A DNA stretch of 27,798 bases, from the NCBI GenBank assembly GCA_037134755.1, contig JBAXLO010000039.1, forward strand, positions 1 to 27,798, written 5' to 3'. The notes under the pieces were generated by a model, which searched no databases, was not told the origin of the DNA, and saw only the letters and a program-made list of their open reading frames with translations. Of the stretch, positions 15,992 to 23,957 are shown in pieces. Origin of the DNA: JBAXLO01 sp037134755 (GTDB taxonomy: Bacteria > Bacteroidota > Bacteroidia > Bacteroidales > JACABE01). The position numbers and the translations under genes were made by a program. Within the stretch, counting starts at the first letter, position 1. The number at the start of each line of letters is the position of its first letter.

Positions 15992-17458
15992 TTATTTCAG
16001 GATAGTAATTTTCTTTGTAAACGTATTACCACCTGAATTAATATTTAATATATAAATACCTTTATGTAATGTTGATAGATTTAAATTTAATGTATTGTCT
16101 TTTAAATTAAGTATATTATCCCATACCATTTCGCCAACAATATTATAAACTTTAATATCAATTTTAGAATCATTTAATCCAGATAAATCTAAAGTGAAAT
16201 TACCATTAGATGGATTAGGATAAATGTTAACCTCTGGTATATTATTTGATTCAATACCGGCAGTAGATTTAGCAAGGCTAAATATGCCTTCTTCATTTGT
16301 TGAAAAGTTATAGGTTCCACCTCCAACACCACCAGTACCTGGATTAATGGTGTCTATAAAGAAATAACCATTGCCTGCACCACTCCATCCAAAGTTAAAA
16401 TGATAGTGATAAACACTTGTTGTAGTTTGATAACCATCTAAAACAAATGCATGTCCGGCTGAACCATCATCTCCAGCATATAAAATAGGTCTTCCATAAT
16501 TAACATCAGCTAAAACTAATGCTTGCCATTGTGCTTCTGTATAACTTGATTTCTTATGATAAATAGCAGATGTGTATTTAAAATAATTTTTAAATGCTTT
16601 CTCTGCTGTTGGTCCTTGATAATTAGTACTAGTTGTGCCAACAATTGCTCCAGAACCATTAACATCATAACTCATACCAACAGATATTCCACATTGAGAC
16701 ATTAATGTTGCAACAGCTGCATTTGTTGAAGTAACAGTATATGGCATAGATGCCCAGTTATAAGTAGTAGCACCAAAATTAGCAGAAAGAGTTCCATAAT
16801 TATTAGTATAACCTGTTCCATAATGATTATAAGAATAAGAACCTGTTCCTTGTGGAGGATAAGCATTATATTTCATTATCTGAGCCATTGCTGTTGCTAC
16901 ACATCCGGTAGGGTTGTGATTACAATAGTTTGCATCATTATCAGCAGGACAAGAAGCATTATAATAACAACTTTGATCCCAATTAATACTTCCTAACATA
17001 GGTAAAACCTGTTCTACAGATGTAGTGCTTTTAGTATTTGAAGAATATATCTCCCATAGTTTTTTAATATTATCAGAAGCTTGAATATGGTTTGCTCTAC
17101 TATTAGTTATTTCATTTTTGTATGAACTGAGGATCCAATTTAAAGCTGGTACATTTGTATTAACCGGAAAACCTTTTTCTAAAGAATAAGCTAATATTGG
17201 TGTAACATTACTTTCAGCAGAAATAATTATAAACCCATTGTCACCTATATTAAAGATATAATAAACAATATCATTATTATTAGTAATTACTTTTTCATTA
17301 GTTGTTTTAATTGCATCTTTTGAAATAGACTTAATAGAATTAGCTCTTTCAAAATAAAAATTTACTGCTACTACACGAGCTTTATCAATATTAACAACTT
17401 TTGCCCATGTATTTACTCCTATTAAAAGGATAATTAAGATTAAAAATACTCGTTTCAT
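15992..17458 (-). CDS. C10 (streptopain-like) cysteine protease with T9SS tail
   Basis: The 488-residue protein has a signal peptide (1-19, ending in VNTWA), a streptopain-type propeptide (about 20-145) and a C10 catalytic domain. Catalytic Cys186 lies in PTGCVATAMAQIMKYN and His336 in SAGHAFVLDGYQ, followed by the conserved NFGWSGAGNGYF. A type A T9SS sorting domain (about 408-488, IYPNPSNGNF ... GIYILNI) directs export to the cell surface. C10 proteases include SpeB of Streptococcus pyogenes, interpain of Prevotella and the Bfp proteases of Bacteroides fragilis. It is the last gene of a four-gene minus-strand cassette, 48 bases after a lipoprotein gene. The pre-catalytic block (DQSCYYNA.CP.DND..YCNH) is nearly identical to that of its neighbour, suggesting duplication. 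Confidence 0.94.
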   Translation of the reverse strand: MKRVFLILIILLIGVNTWAKVVNIDKARVVAVNFYFERANSIKSISKDAIKTTNEKVITNNNDIVYYIFNIGDNGFIIISAESNVTPILAYSLEKGFPVNTNVPALNWILSSYKNEITNSRANHIQASDNIKKLWEIYSSNTKSTTSVEQVLPMLGSINWDQSCYYNASCPADNDANYCNHNPTGCVATAMAQIMKYNAYPPQGTGSYSYNHYGTGYTNNYGTLSANFGATTYNWASMPYTVTSTNAAVATLMSQCGISVGMSYDVNGSGAIVGTTSTNYQGPTAEKAFKNYFKYTSAIYHKKSSYTEAQWQALVLADVNYGRPILYAGDDGSAGHAFVLDGYQTTTSVYHYHFNFGWSGAGNGYFFIDTINPGTGGVGGGTYNFSTNEEGIFSLAKSTAGIESNNIPEVNIYPNPSNGNFTLDLSGLNDSKIDIKVYNIVGEMVWDNILNLKDNTLNLNLSTLHKGIYILNINSGGNTFTKKITILK

Positions 17459-17506
17459 TATAATTTTGACTATTGTTTTTGTTTGATACTAATTAATAAT
17501 ATATAC

Positions 17507-17923
17507 TTAGTTTTTTAAAATATACATTTGTATATTATAATTTAATACTTCGCCTCCATTTATTACAGTTGGTGTTTCAACATATCCAAAATAATCACCT
17601 GCTGTGTAACTATTACTGTTGTCATTATCTTTCCAAGCCATAATATAATATTTGTTTTTAGCTAAGCCAGTAAAAGAAGCTGTAGCTGAAGTTGCTGACC
17701 CAACAGAAGTAGTTGATGTTACTTTAGCATCATAGGTAGCTTTTAAATGGACTTCAACTTTTAAACCAGCACAATTAACAGTTCCTGTTTCAGTAGACAG
17801 TTTAGTCATTGTAATACTTATTTTTCCTGATGTTGTTGGAGTAGGAGTTGTAGTGTCTTTTTTACAACTACTAATGATTACAAAAAGACAAAATATACTT
17901 GATATTAAGATTGTTTTTTTCAT
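17507..17923 (-). CDS. Small lipoprotein between two C10 proteases
   Basis: The 138-residue protein has a lipoprotein signal (MKKTILISSIFCLFVIISSC, Cys20), a Lys/Asp/Thr-Pro linker and one beta-rich domain (about 35-136). The pattern GLAKNKYYIMAWKDNDNSN..TAGDYFGY resembles small transthyretin/Ig-like domains seen in many Bacteroidota lipoproteins, which often coordinate calcium through the Asp/Asn-rich loop. Its place inside the protease cassette (16 bases after one protease gene, 48 bases before the next) makes an accessory, anchoring or inhibitor role possible, since C10 proteases of other species are encoded with inhibitors. No sequence evidence of inhibition is visible. Confidence 0.82.
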   Translation of the reverse strand: MKKTILISSIFCLFVIISSCKKDTTTPTPTTSGKISITMTKLSTETGTVNCAGLKVEVHLKATYDAKVTSTTSVGSATSATASFTGLAKNKYYIMAWKDNDNSNSYTAGDYFGYVETPTVINGGEVLNYNIQMYILKN

Positions 17924-17939
17924 TTTTATTAAGATTTAA

Positions 17940-19376
17940 TTATTCAACAATAAATTTCTTAGTAACTTTGCTATTATCATTCTCAATAGAGATAAAGTAA
18001 AGCCCTTTATTTAAATTTGATAAATTGATATTTTCTGTAATAATATCAATGTTTTTATTTACGATTCTTTGATCAATTAAACGTGAAGTAATATCAAATA
18101 TTTTAACCGATACAGAACCTTTATATTCATTGTTTATTATTAGTGAGAAATTACCATTGTTAGGATTAGGAAGAAGATTCACTGAATTAGAAATGTCACC
18201 TTCGTTAATTCCTAATGGATTACCTGCGATGTTTACAGGATATGCATTGATAACTGCATCCTGGCTATTATTCCAATTACCACCGGATGTATTAATACTA
18301 TTTAAATAATAATATGCATTATCACTTCCTCCCCAACCTAAATTTATATGGTAATAATTAGGGTATTGAAAACCATCTATAACAAATGCATGTCCTCCAT
18401 TTGTTGGATCATCACCACCATATAACACAGGTTTTTTATCAATTAAACAAGCTCTGATTTTAATATCCCATAATACATTAGTAGTACTTGATTTTAATAG
18501 ATAAGTTGTAGTAGTTGAATATTTAAAATAGTTTTTTAAAGCATTAGCTGCATCATATAAAGATGCTGCTGATCCACCTGAACCATATTGCATATCAACA
18601 GAAATTCCTGCATGAACCATTAATGTAGCAACTGCTGAATTAGCAGCTGTAACATTTGCGGGCATTGATGCCCAACTATATGTTGTTGTTCCAAAATTTG
18701 CTGATAAAGCCGAATTGCTTGAATTAGTGTGTGAACCTACACCTTGAGCAGGCCATGCCCAGTATTTCATTAGTTGTGACATAGCTGTTGCAACGCAACC
18801 TGTTGGCATGTGATTGCAATAGCTTGGGTCGTTATCTGTAGGACATAAAGCATTGTAATAACAACTTTGATCCCATGTTGTAGCTAATAGTGGACCAACA
18901 GTAGTTATATCAGTTGTTGATTTTTTTGGGATAGTATTTGAATACTGTGCCCATGTATTATCAATCTCTTCATCTGATGGTAAACTATTTACTCTTGCTT
19001 CAGTAATTTGACTTTTAAAATGTGAAATAAAGTAAGCTAAAGTTGGTGTTACATTATCTAATGAAAAATTGTTTTCAAAAGTAAAGAATAAAATAGGATA
19101 GGTAGTTGATTCAGCTGAAATCATCAAACTTCCATTGTTATTACTAACTCTAAAAACATAAACTGCAGGTAAAGAATTGTCTGTTATGATTTCTTCTTTA
19201 TCAAAAACAATGTCCTGAAAATTGACAGCATTTTTAACAAGTCTAACTCTTTCATAATAGAAATTCTTTGCGACAAGTCTTGCCTTTTCAATAGGTACTA
19301 ATTCAGCTCTTGATATTTGTGATACAAGCATCAAGACTGTTAGTAATGAAAAAAGAAATGTAGATTTTGTTCTCAT
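17940..19376 (-). CDS. C10 (streptopain-like) cysteine protease with T9SS tail, second copy
   Basis: I start it at the ATG at 19376 (478 residues). An in-frame GTG at 19439 would overlap the upstream lipoprotein gene and precede the signal peptide MRTKSTFLFSLLTVLMLV. Signal peptide, propeptide (about 25-155) and catalytic domain follow in order: Cys194 in PTGCVATAMSQLMKYW, His329 in NGGHAFVIDGFQ, then HINLGWGGSDNAYY. A T9SS type A tail (about 397-478, LLPNPNNGNF ... GLYFISI) ends the protein. It is clearly a paralogue of the protease downstream (same Cys-rich pre-catalytic block), but the segment between the catalytic Cys and His is diverged, so substrate specificity may differ. Confidence 0.94.
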   Translation of the reverse strand: MRTKSTFLFSLLTVLMLVSQISRAELVPIEKARLVAKNFYYERVRLVKNAVNFQDIVFDKEEIITDNSLPAVYVFRVSNNNGSLMISAESTTYPILFFTFENNFSLDNVTPTLAYFISHFKSQITEARVNSLPSDEEIDNTWAQYSNTIPKKSTTDITTVGPLLATTWDQSCYYNALCPTDNDPSYCNHMPTGCVATAMSQLMKYWAWPAQGVGSHTNSSNSALSANFGTTTYSWASMPANVTAANSAVATLMVHAGISVDMQYGSGGSAASLYDAANALKNYFKYSTTTTYLLKSSTTNVLWDIKIRACLIDKKPVLYGGDDPTNGGHAFVIDGFQYPNYYHINLGWGGSDNAYYYLNSINTSGGNWNNSQDAVINAYPVNIAGNPLGINEGDISNSVNLLPNPNNGNFSLIINNEYKGSVSVKIFDITSRLIDQRIVNKNIDIITENINLSNLNKGLYFISIENDNSKVTKKFIVE

Positions 19377-19416
19377 TTTTTTAATTAAATTTTTGATATA
19401 TGATTTGTTATTATTA

Positions 19417-19956
19417 TTATTTAATATTTTTGCAAACACCTGGTAACCCTTGACTAATAAATTTATTTATACCTTCAATATCTGTCTTTGAAAACTTATC
19501 ACAAGAATAGATTTCAGTTAAAGGATTCTTTTCAAGTATCATTTTTAATAGAATGTCTTTATCTGGAGTTACTTTTAAACTGCTATATTCTTTGTAAGTG
19601 TATTTTAAGAATACAACGTTTTTACTTATTCCTCTATTATCCAAAAGGTAATTATTTTCTAATTTAGTAGGGTAAGCTAATTGTCCTTTGTAAAACACGT
19701 CTTTAACGTCAGGATAGGATACTATCTCCGATTTAGTATCATTCATTATAATAGGAACATAATTATAAAAATCTCCATTTGTCTTATAAATGATAACAGG
19801 AGCTAATGCTTTTGCTGATCTTTTTGGTACATTAACTTGGTTGTCACCATTAGTAATTGCTTGTTGTTCCTTACATGAAAATAATGTAAAAATTGATAAG
19901 ATCATTACTAAATTAATACTTTGATTTTTAATCATTAATAAATTGTTTGATATCAT
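19417..19956 (-). CDS. Lipoprotein heading the C10 protease cassette
   Basis: This protein is 179 residues from the ATG at 19956, or 172 from the ATG at 19935; the second gives a cleaner lipoprotein signal (MIKNQSINLVMILSIFTLFSC). The mature part contains APVIIYKTNGDFYNYVPIIM, SYPDVKDVFY, LAYPTKLENNYLLDNRGI and VVFLKYTYKEYSSL. I associate this pattern with an uncharacterised Bacteroidota lipoprotein family, without a known activity. Cys residues near the C-terminus (EIYSCDKFSK and GVCKNIK) could form a disulfide. It is the first gene after the cassette promoter (-7 box 19969-19976), 40 bases ahead of the protease gene, so a chaperone, inhibitor or anchoring role is possible but unproven. Confidence 0.82.
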   Translation of the reverse strand: MISNNLLMIKNQSINLVMILSIFTLFSCKEQQAITNGDNQVNVPKRSAKALAPVIIYKTNGDFYNYVPIIMNDTKSEIVSYPDVKDVFYKGQLAYPTKLENNYLLDNRGISKNVVFLKYTYKEYSSLKVTPDKDILLKMILEKNPLTEIYSCDKFSKTDIEGINKFISQGLPGVCKNIK

Positions 19957-19968
19957 AAATTAAGTATG

Positions 19969-19976
19969 CAAAAGTA
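19969..19976 (-). promoter_or_regulatory. -7 promoter element of the C10 protease cassette
   Basis: On the minus strand this reads TACTTTTG followed by CA, a full match, 12 bases before the ATG at 19956 and 33 before the ATG at 19935. A start point just downstream of the box leaves only a very short leader for the first ATG, which favours the second. Confidence 0.55.
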
Positions 19977-20010
19977 ATTAATATTTGTGATTTTAAAAAC
20001 GTTTTTTGAG

Positions 20011-21171
20011 TTATTTTACTTTTCTTCTTAACAATTCTTTGTTAATTAAATTAAGTTCTCTTGTTGTTTGGTTTGCAATCGATGTATTTTCCTGAGCTCT
20101 TCTTATTAAATAGGGTAATACCGATTTAACCGGACCAAATGGAACATACTTAGTTACATTGTATCCCTGATTAGATAGATTGTAACTTATATGATCGCTC
20201 ATGCCTAATAACTGTGCAAAATAAAATTTTGATGATTGTTTATCAAGATTCCTTTCATTGATTAATTGAGTGAAATATAAAGCACTTTCTTCGTTATGAG
20301 TCCCAACGCAAACACTAATCAAATCATTATTGTCCACACAAATTTTTATTGCTTTATCATAGTCTTTATCTGTCGAAACTTTATCAACATGAATAGGAGA
20401 GGGGTAACCCATTTCTATGGCTCTTTCTCTTTCTTTCTCCATATAAGCACCCCTTACAAGTTTTAATCCTATATAAAAGTTGTTTTCTTTTGCTTTACTT
20501 ATCAATTCATTTAAAAAGCTGATTCTATCATGACGATACATTTGAAGAGTGTTATACACTATTGCTTTTTCCTTATTATATTTCAGCATCATTTCAGTAG
20601 TAATAGCATCTATCGGGTCTTGTATCCAACTTTCTTCAGCATCAATAAAAATAGGCAATTTATATTTATAAGCTCTATTACATAAGGTATCAATACGTAA
20701 TTTTATTCTATCATATTCTTCTTTCTCTTTTTCAGTTAATTCTTGTTTTGAGTTTATCTTTTCTAATAATTCAAGTCTTGCTAATCCTGTAGTTTTAAAA
20801 ACAGCAAATGGAATCTTAACATCATCTTTTGATCTTTCAATTACATCTAATATTTGAAGCATCACCTTATGAAAATTCTCTTCATTATTATTTCCTTCGG
20901 CAGAATAATCAAGAATAGTGCCAATTTTATATTCCCACAGTTTATTTATAACATTATTACATTCATTGATGTTTTCGCCTCCGCAGAAATGTTTAAATAT
21001 AGTAGGTTTAACTATCCAGCTAATTGGTAAATGTGTTTTTAATGCAAAGCTTAGGAGTTTCTCTCCTATTTTAACCAATACGGGGTTTTTTATAGTATTA
21101 AAAAGAAAATGAGCGCTCTTTAATTCCTTTGTAGTCTTTGAGGCAAAGGCTATTTTGGTGTTTTCAAACAT
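20011..21171 (-). CDS. Proline dehydrogenase, monofunctional
   Basis: The 386-residue FAD enzyme oxidises proline to pyrroline-5-carboxylate, the first step of proline catabolism, usually at the inner membrane. The TIM-barrel landmarks are visible: IFIDAEESW (174-182), YNTLQMYR, KLVRGAYMEKER (237-248), VGTHNEESALYF, FAQLLGMSDHI, and the substrate-binding tail YVPFGPVKSVLPYLIRRAQEN (342-362) with the conserved Arg-Arg-x-x-Glu. It lacks the DNA-binding and aldehyde dehydrogenase parts of PutA, so it is the single-function form. The next step (P5C dehydrogenase) is not encoded in this window. It is divergent from aroB with an 85-base shared promoter region and has a -7 box at 21201-21208. Confidence 0.96.
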   Translation of the reverse strand: MFENTKIAFASKTTKELKSAHFLFNTIKNPVLVKIGEKLLSFALKTHLPISWIVKPTIFKHFCGGENINECNNVINKLWEYKIGTILDYSAEGNNNEENFHKVMLQILDVIERSKDDVKIPFAVFKTTGLARLELLEKINSKQELTEKEKEEYDRIKLRIDTLCNRAYKYKLPIFIDAEESWIQDPIDAITTEMMLKYNKEKAIVYNTLQMYRHDRISFLNELISKAKENNFYIGLKLVRGAYMEKERERAIEMGYPSPIHVDKVSTDKDYDKAIKICVDNNDLISVCVGTHNEESALYFTQLINERNLDKQSSKFYFAQLLGMSDHISYNLSNQGYNVTKYVPFGPVKSVLPYLIRRAQENTSIANQTTRELNLINKELLRRKVK

Positions 21172-21200
21172 TAAATAAATCTTAATTATTAAATATTCTG

Positions 21201-21208
21201 CAAATTTA
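21201..21208 (-). promoter_or_regulatory. -7 promoter element of the proline dehydrogenase gene
   Basis: On the minus strand this reads TAAATTTG followed by CA, a full TAnnTTTG match, 29 bases before the ATG at 21171. Confidence 0.5.
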
Positions 21209-21242
21209 CTAAATATTTCATTTATTATTCTTAAAGTTTTGT

Positions 21243-21250
21243 TAATTTTG
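21243..21250 (+). promoter_or_regulatory. -7 promoter element directly before aroB
   Basis: TAATTTTG is a full match and ends only 6 bases before the aroB ATG at 21257, implying a leaderless or nearly leaderless transcript. A -33 TTTG is not obvious. Confidence 0.6.
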
Positions 21251-21256
21251 TAAAGT

Positions 21257-22339
21257 ATGAATCAAGTAAAAAAAATAATAAACGATACAGTCCAATTATA
21301 TGCTGGAACTTCTATTTTAAAGGAGTTTGCAAATGATGACGAATTATTTAATTCCTTTTCAAATATTGTAATTATCGTCGATAATAATACTTATAATTAT
21401 TGTTTACCTACCTTATTAAACAATATACCTCGTTTATCAGAGGCTATTATTGTAGAGGTTTCGAGTGGTGAACTTAACAAAAATATTTATTCAACGATAG
21501 AAATATGGAAGAGTTTATCTGAAATTAATCTGGATAGAAATGCGCTTATTATCAATCTAGGTGGGGGAGTTATCACTGATATGGGTGCTTTTGCAGCATC
21601 TACTTTTAAGAGAGGGATTCCTTTTATTAACATACCTACTACTTTGTTAGCTATGGTAGATGCTTCTGTAGGAGGCAAAACCGGCATCGATTTATTGAAT
21701 TATAAAAATCAGATAGGGACCTTTGCAACTCCCAAAGCTGTTGTTATTGATACTATTTTCTTATCTACGCTTTCAAAAGAACAATTAATGAATGGTATAG
21801 CCGAAGTTATTAAACATTCATTAATTGCCGATAAAATCCTTTGGAAAAAACTTAGGAAAACTATTTTTGATAGTAATACTGATTGGGAAGACCTTATTAT
21901 TAAGAATATTAAAATTAAACATAAGATTGTTAAGAATGATCCTTTTGAAAAAGGTGTTCGCAAACTACTTAATTTTGGTCATACTATTGGGCATGCTATC
22001 GAGAGTTATTCAATGACTAATGGTGACCGCCGCTTAATGCATGGTGAAGCCATTGTTATTGGTATGGTTTGCGAAACTTATTTGTCTGTAATAATAAATA
22101 AAGTTGATAATTTTCAGGCTAATGAAATATGTTCCTATTTGTTTTTGAATTTTAAAACCTATCCTTTCCCCAAAAAAGATATTCATCTTATATTGGAAAT
22201 TATGAAACAGGATAAAAAGAACAAGGAAGGAATGCTTAACTTTACGCTTTTGCGCGATATTGGTGAAGCTACTTTTAATAATTATGTTGATGTAAAACAT
22301 ATTACTAAAAGTCTTGAATATTACCTTCAATATGTATAA
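21257..22339 (+). CDS. aroB: 3-dehydroquinate synthase
   Basis: The 360-residue NAD- and metal-dependent enzyme converts DAHP to 3-dehydroquinate, the second step of the shikimate pathway. Visible features are the NAD-binding block LGGGVITDMGAFAASTFKRG (101-120) and IPTTLLAMVDASVGGKTG (126-143). Metal-ligand positions are Glu183 in NGIAEVIKHS, the GHTIGHAIE histidines (242/246) and His262 in MHGEAI. Length and motifs are complete. aroA follows with an 8-base overlap, so the two are translationally coupled. Confidence 0.97.
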   Translation: MNQVKKIINDTVQLYAGTSILKEFANDDELFNSFSNIVIIVDNNTYNYCLPTLLNNIPRLSEAIIVEVSSGELNKNIYSTIEIWKSLSEINLDRNALIINLGGGVITDMGAFAASTFKRGIPFINIPTTLLAMVDASVGGKTGIDLLNYKNQIGTFATPKAVVIDTIFLSTLSKEQLMNGIAEVIKHSLIADKILWKKLRKTIFDSNTDWEDLIIKNIKIKHKIVKNDPFEKGVRKLLNFGHTIGHAIESYSMTNGDRRLMHGEAIVIGMVCETYLSVIINKVDNFQANEICSYLFLNFKTYPFPKKDIHLILEIMKQDKKNKEGMLNFTLLRDIGEATFNNYVDVKHITKSLEYYLQYV

Positions 22340-23594
22340 TCAATCTCAATCTATTATTCTTAATGTCACCAACAAAGCTTTTAAGGGGGATGTTACTTTA
22401 CCTTCTTCCAAAAGCATTTGTAATAGGGTGTTGATTGTACAATCAATTTGTAATAATAAGTTCAATATCTCAAATATCTCCAATGCTGACGATTCGCAAC
22501 TATTAGTAACTTTACTTGATAGCATCCATAATCAGGCAAACGATACTTCTCCAAAGATTATTAATACTAAAAATGCCGGCACTGTCTTTAGGTTTCTTAC
22601 GGCTTATCTTTCTATATGCAAAGGTAGTTATATCCTTACGGGAGATAATCGTATGCAACAGCGTCCTATCCATGCGCTCGTTAATGCTTTGCTTAGTTTG
22701 GGTGCTGATATTAAGTATTTAGAAACTCATGGTTTTCCTCCTTTACAAATAGGCGAATTAAAGTATAAGGATAATGATATATGTGTTGATGCTAATCTTA
22801 GCAGTCAGTTTATATCGGCATTGTTGCTTATTGCACCTTTGTTGCCCGATGGTATTAAGCTATATATTAAAGGTAATATAGTTTCGAGACCTTATATTGA
22901 TATGACATTAAAAATTATGCAACAATTTAATGTGCAACATACATGGCATGATACTATTATTACGGTGCGTAAACAAAATTACCTTCCATTTGCCGATAAT
23001 TATATTGTGGAGGCCGATTGGAGTGCTGCTTCTTATTTCTATCAAATAGTTGCTATGGCTGATGATGCCACTTTGTTTTTAAAAGATCTATATAAAGAGA
23101 GCTTTCAGGGTGATTCTGTAGTAGCTGATATCTTTAAATCTTTTGGTGTTGATACAGTATTTGAAGAAAACGGAGTTCGTTTGACTAAAAACGGCTTTAC
23201 TGTTGATAAGTTTAAGTATGATTTCAGTAATTGCCCCGATTTGGTTCCGGCAGTTGCGGTTACATGTGCTGCATTAGGTATTTTATCTGAGCTTAGAGGT
23301 CTTAAAAATCTAAAAATAAAAGAATCGGATAGACTTACTGCTTTGTATATTGAATTAAGCAAGATGGGAGTTGAAACGATGGTAGAAGAGGACAATGTGT
23401 TATGGATTTATAAATCTAAGATTAAAATACACGAACCTATCCAAACCTATAACGACCATCGCATGGCAATGTGTTTTGCTCCTTTAGCTTTGCTCCAAAA
23501 CAATATTGAACTCAACGATCCTGATGTTGTAGTTAAATCTTTCCCTGATTACTTTAAAGAGCTATGTAAATTAGGTTTTGAAATCAATGAGTGA
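22332..23594 (+). CDS. aroA: 3-phosphoshikimate 1-carboxyvinyltransferase (EPSP synthase)
   Basis: The ATG at 22332 gives 420 residues and overlaps the aroB end by 8 bases. A TTG at 22314 in the same frame is less likely. The enzyme joins shikimate-3-phosphate and phosphoenolpyruvate, the sixth step of the shikimate pathway. Motifs: LPSSKSICNRVL (23-34, Lys27), NAGTVFRFLTAYL (81-93), MQQRPI (Arg111), SSQFISALLLIAP, CPDLVPAVAV (Asp303), KESDRL (330-335) and NDHRMAM (374-380). Both lobes are complete. The gene is followed immediately by the 7-mer inverted repeat, which may end transcription. Confidence 0.97.
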   Translation: MYNQSQSIILNVTNKAFKGDVTLPSSKSICNRVLIVQSICNNKFNISNISNADDSQLLVTLLDSIHNQANDTSPKIINTKNAGTVFRFLTAYLSICKGSYILTGDNRMQQRPIHALVNALLSLGADIKYLETHGFPPLQIGELKYKDNDICVDANLSSQFISALLLIAPLLPDGIKLYIKGNIVSRPYIDMTLKIMQQFNVQHTWHDTIITVRKQNYLPFADNYIVEADWSAASYFYQIVAMADDATLFLKDLYKESFQGDSVVADIFKSFGVDTVFEENGVRLTKNGFTVDKFKYDFSNCPDLVPAVAVTCAALGILSELRGLKNLKIKESDRLTALYIELSKMGVETMVEEDNVLWIYKSKIKIHEPIQTYNDHRMAMCFAPLALLQNNIELNDPDVVVKSFPDYFKELCKLGFEINE

Positions 23595-23596
23595 AA

Positions 23597-23750
23597 GAAT
23601 TACGAATTACGAATTACGAATTACGAATAAAAAATTAATTTCCTGACAGGTTTCCCATCCTGAAAAGTATTTGGCGATTTAGTGATTTTGTGATTTTGCG
23701 ATTTATTGATTTGACGTAATTCGTAATTCGTAATTCGTAATTCGTAATTA
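23597..23750. repeat. Composite element: 7-mer inverted repeat enclosing an 8-mer array
   Basis: Four copies of GAATTAC (23597-23624) face four copies of GTAATTC (23716-23743). Together they form a perfect 31-bp inverted repeat, 23598-23628 with 23719-23749. The spacer holds five tandem 8-mers beginning GATTT at 23676, 23684, 23692, 23700 and 23708, plus the short dyad CCTGACAGG (23642-23650). The stem starts 3 bases after the aroA stop, so it could serve as a terminator, though no T-tract follows directly. Similar short-unit palindromes occur in other Bacteroidota genomes, to my knowledge. Confidence 0.92.
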
Positions 23751-23817
23751 ATTCCCCGATTTCCGGCTAAGCGGTTTTTTTATTACATTATTAATTGTTT
23801 CCATCTTTATAATTAAG

Positions 23818-23856
23818 CACGACATTTACTGTCTCTCGGCATGACGAGATGTCGTG
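23818..23856. repeat. Two-tier hairpin in the repeat region
   Basis: The outer stem is CACGACAT / ATGTCGTG (23818-23825 with 23849-23856, perfect 8 bp). The inner stem is CTCG / CGAG (23835-23838 with 23845-23848), with a 9-base bulge on the left side only. It is more GC-rich than its surroundings and looks like a REP-type intergenic element. Confidence 0.6.
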
Positions 23857-23957
23857 TATATCCTTATAAATAAATTTGGCGTAAAGGCTAACAATCATCA
23901 CGTTATTTCTTATTAATCAAAAATATATTTGTTTGTATTGTTTGTAAATTCGTACAC

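Noticed and set aside
19377..19439. Earlier GTG start for the second C10 protease
   Set aside because: It overlaps the upstream lipoprotein gene and precedes a clean signal peptide at the ATG at 19376.
19995..20006. AAAAACGTTTTT palindrome after proline dehydrogenase as terminator
   Set aside because: A palindrome with no loop, mostly A and T; too weak to call.
23757..23787. Short GC-rich dyad with a T-run after the composite repeat
   Set aside because: Only three consecutive pairs form before mismatches; not enough for a terminator call.
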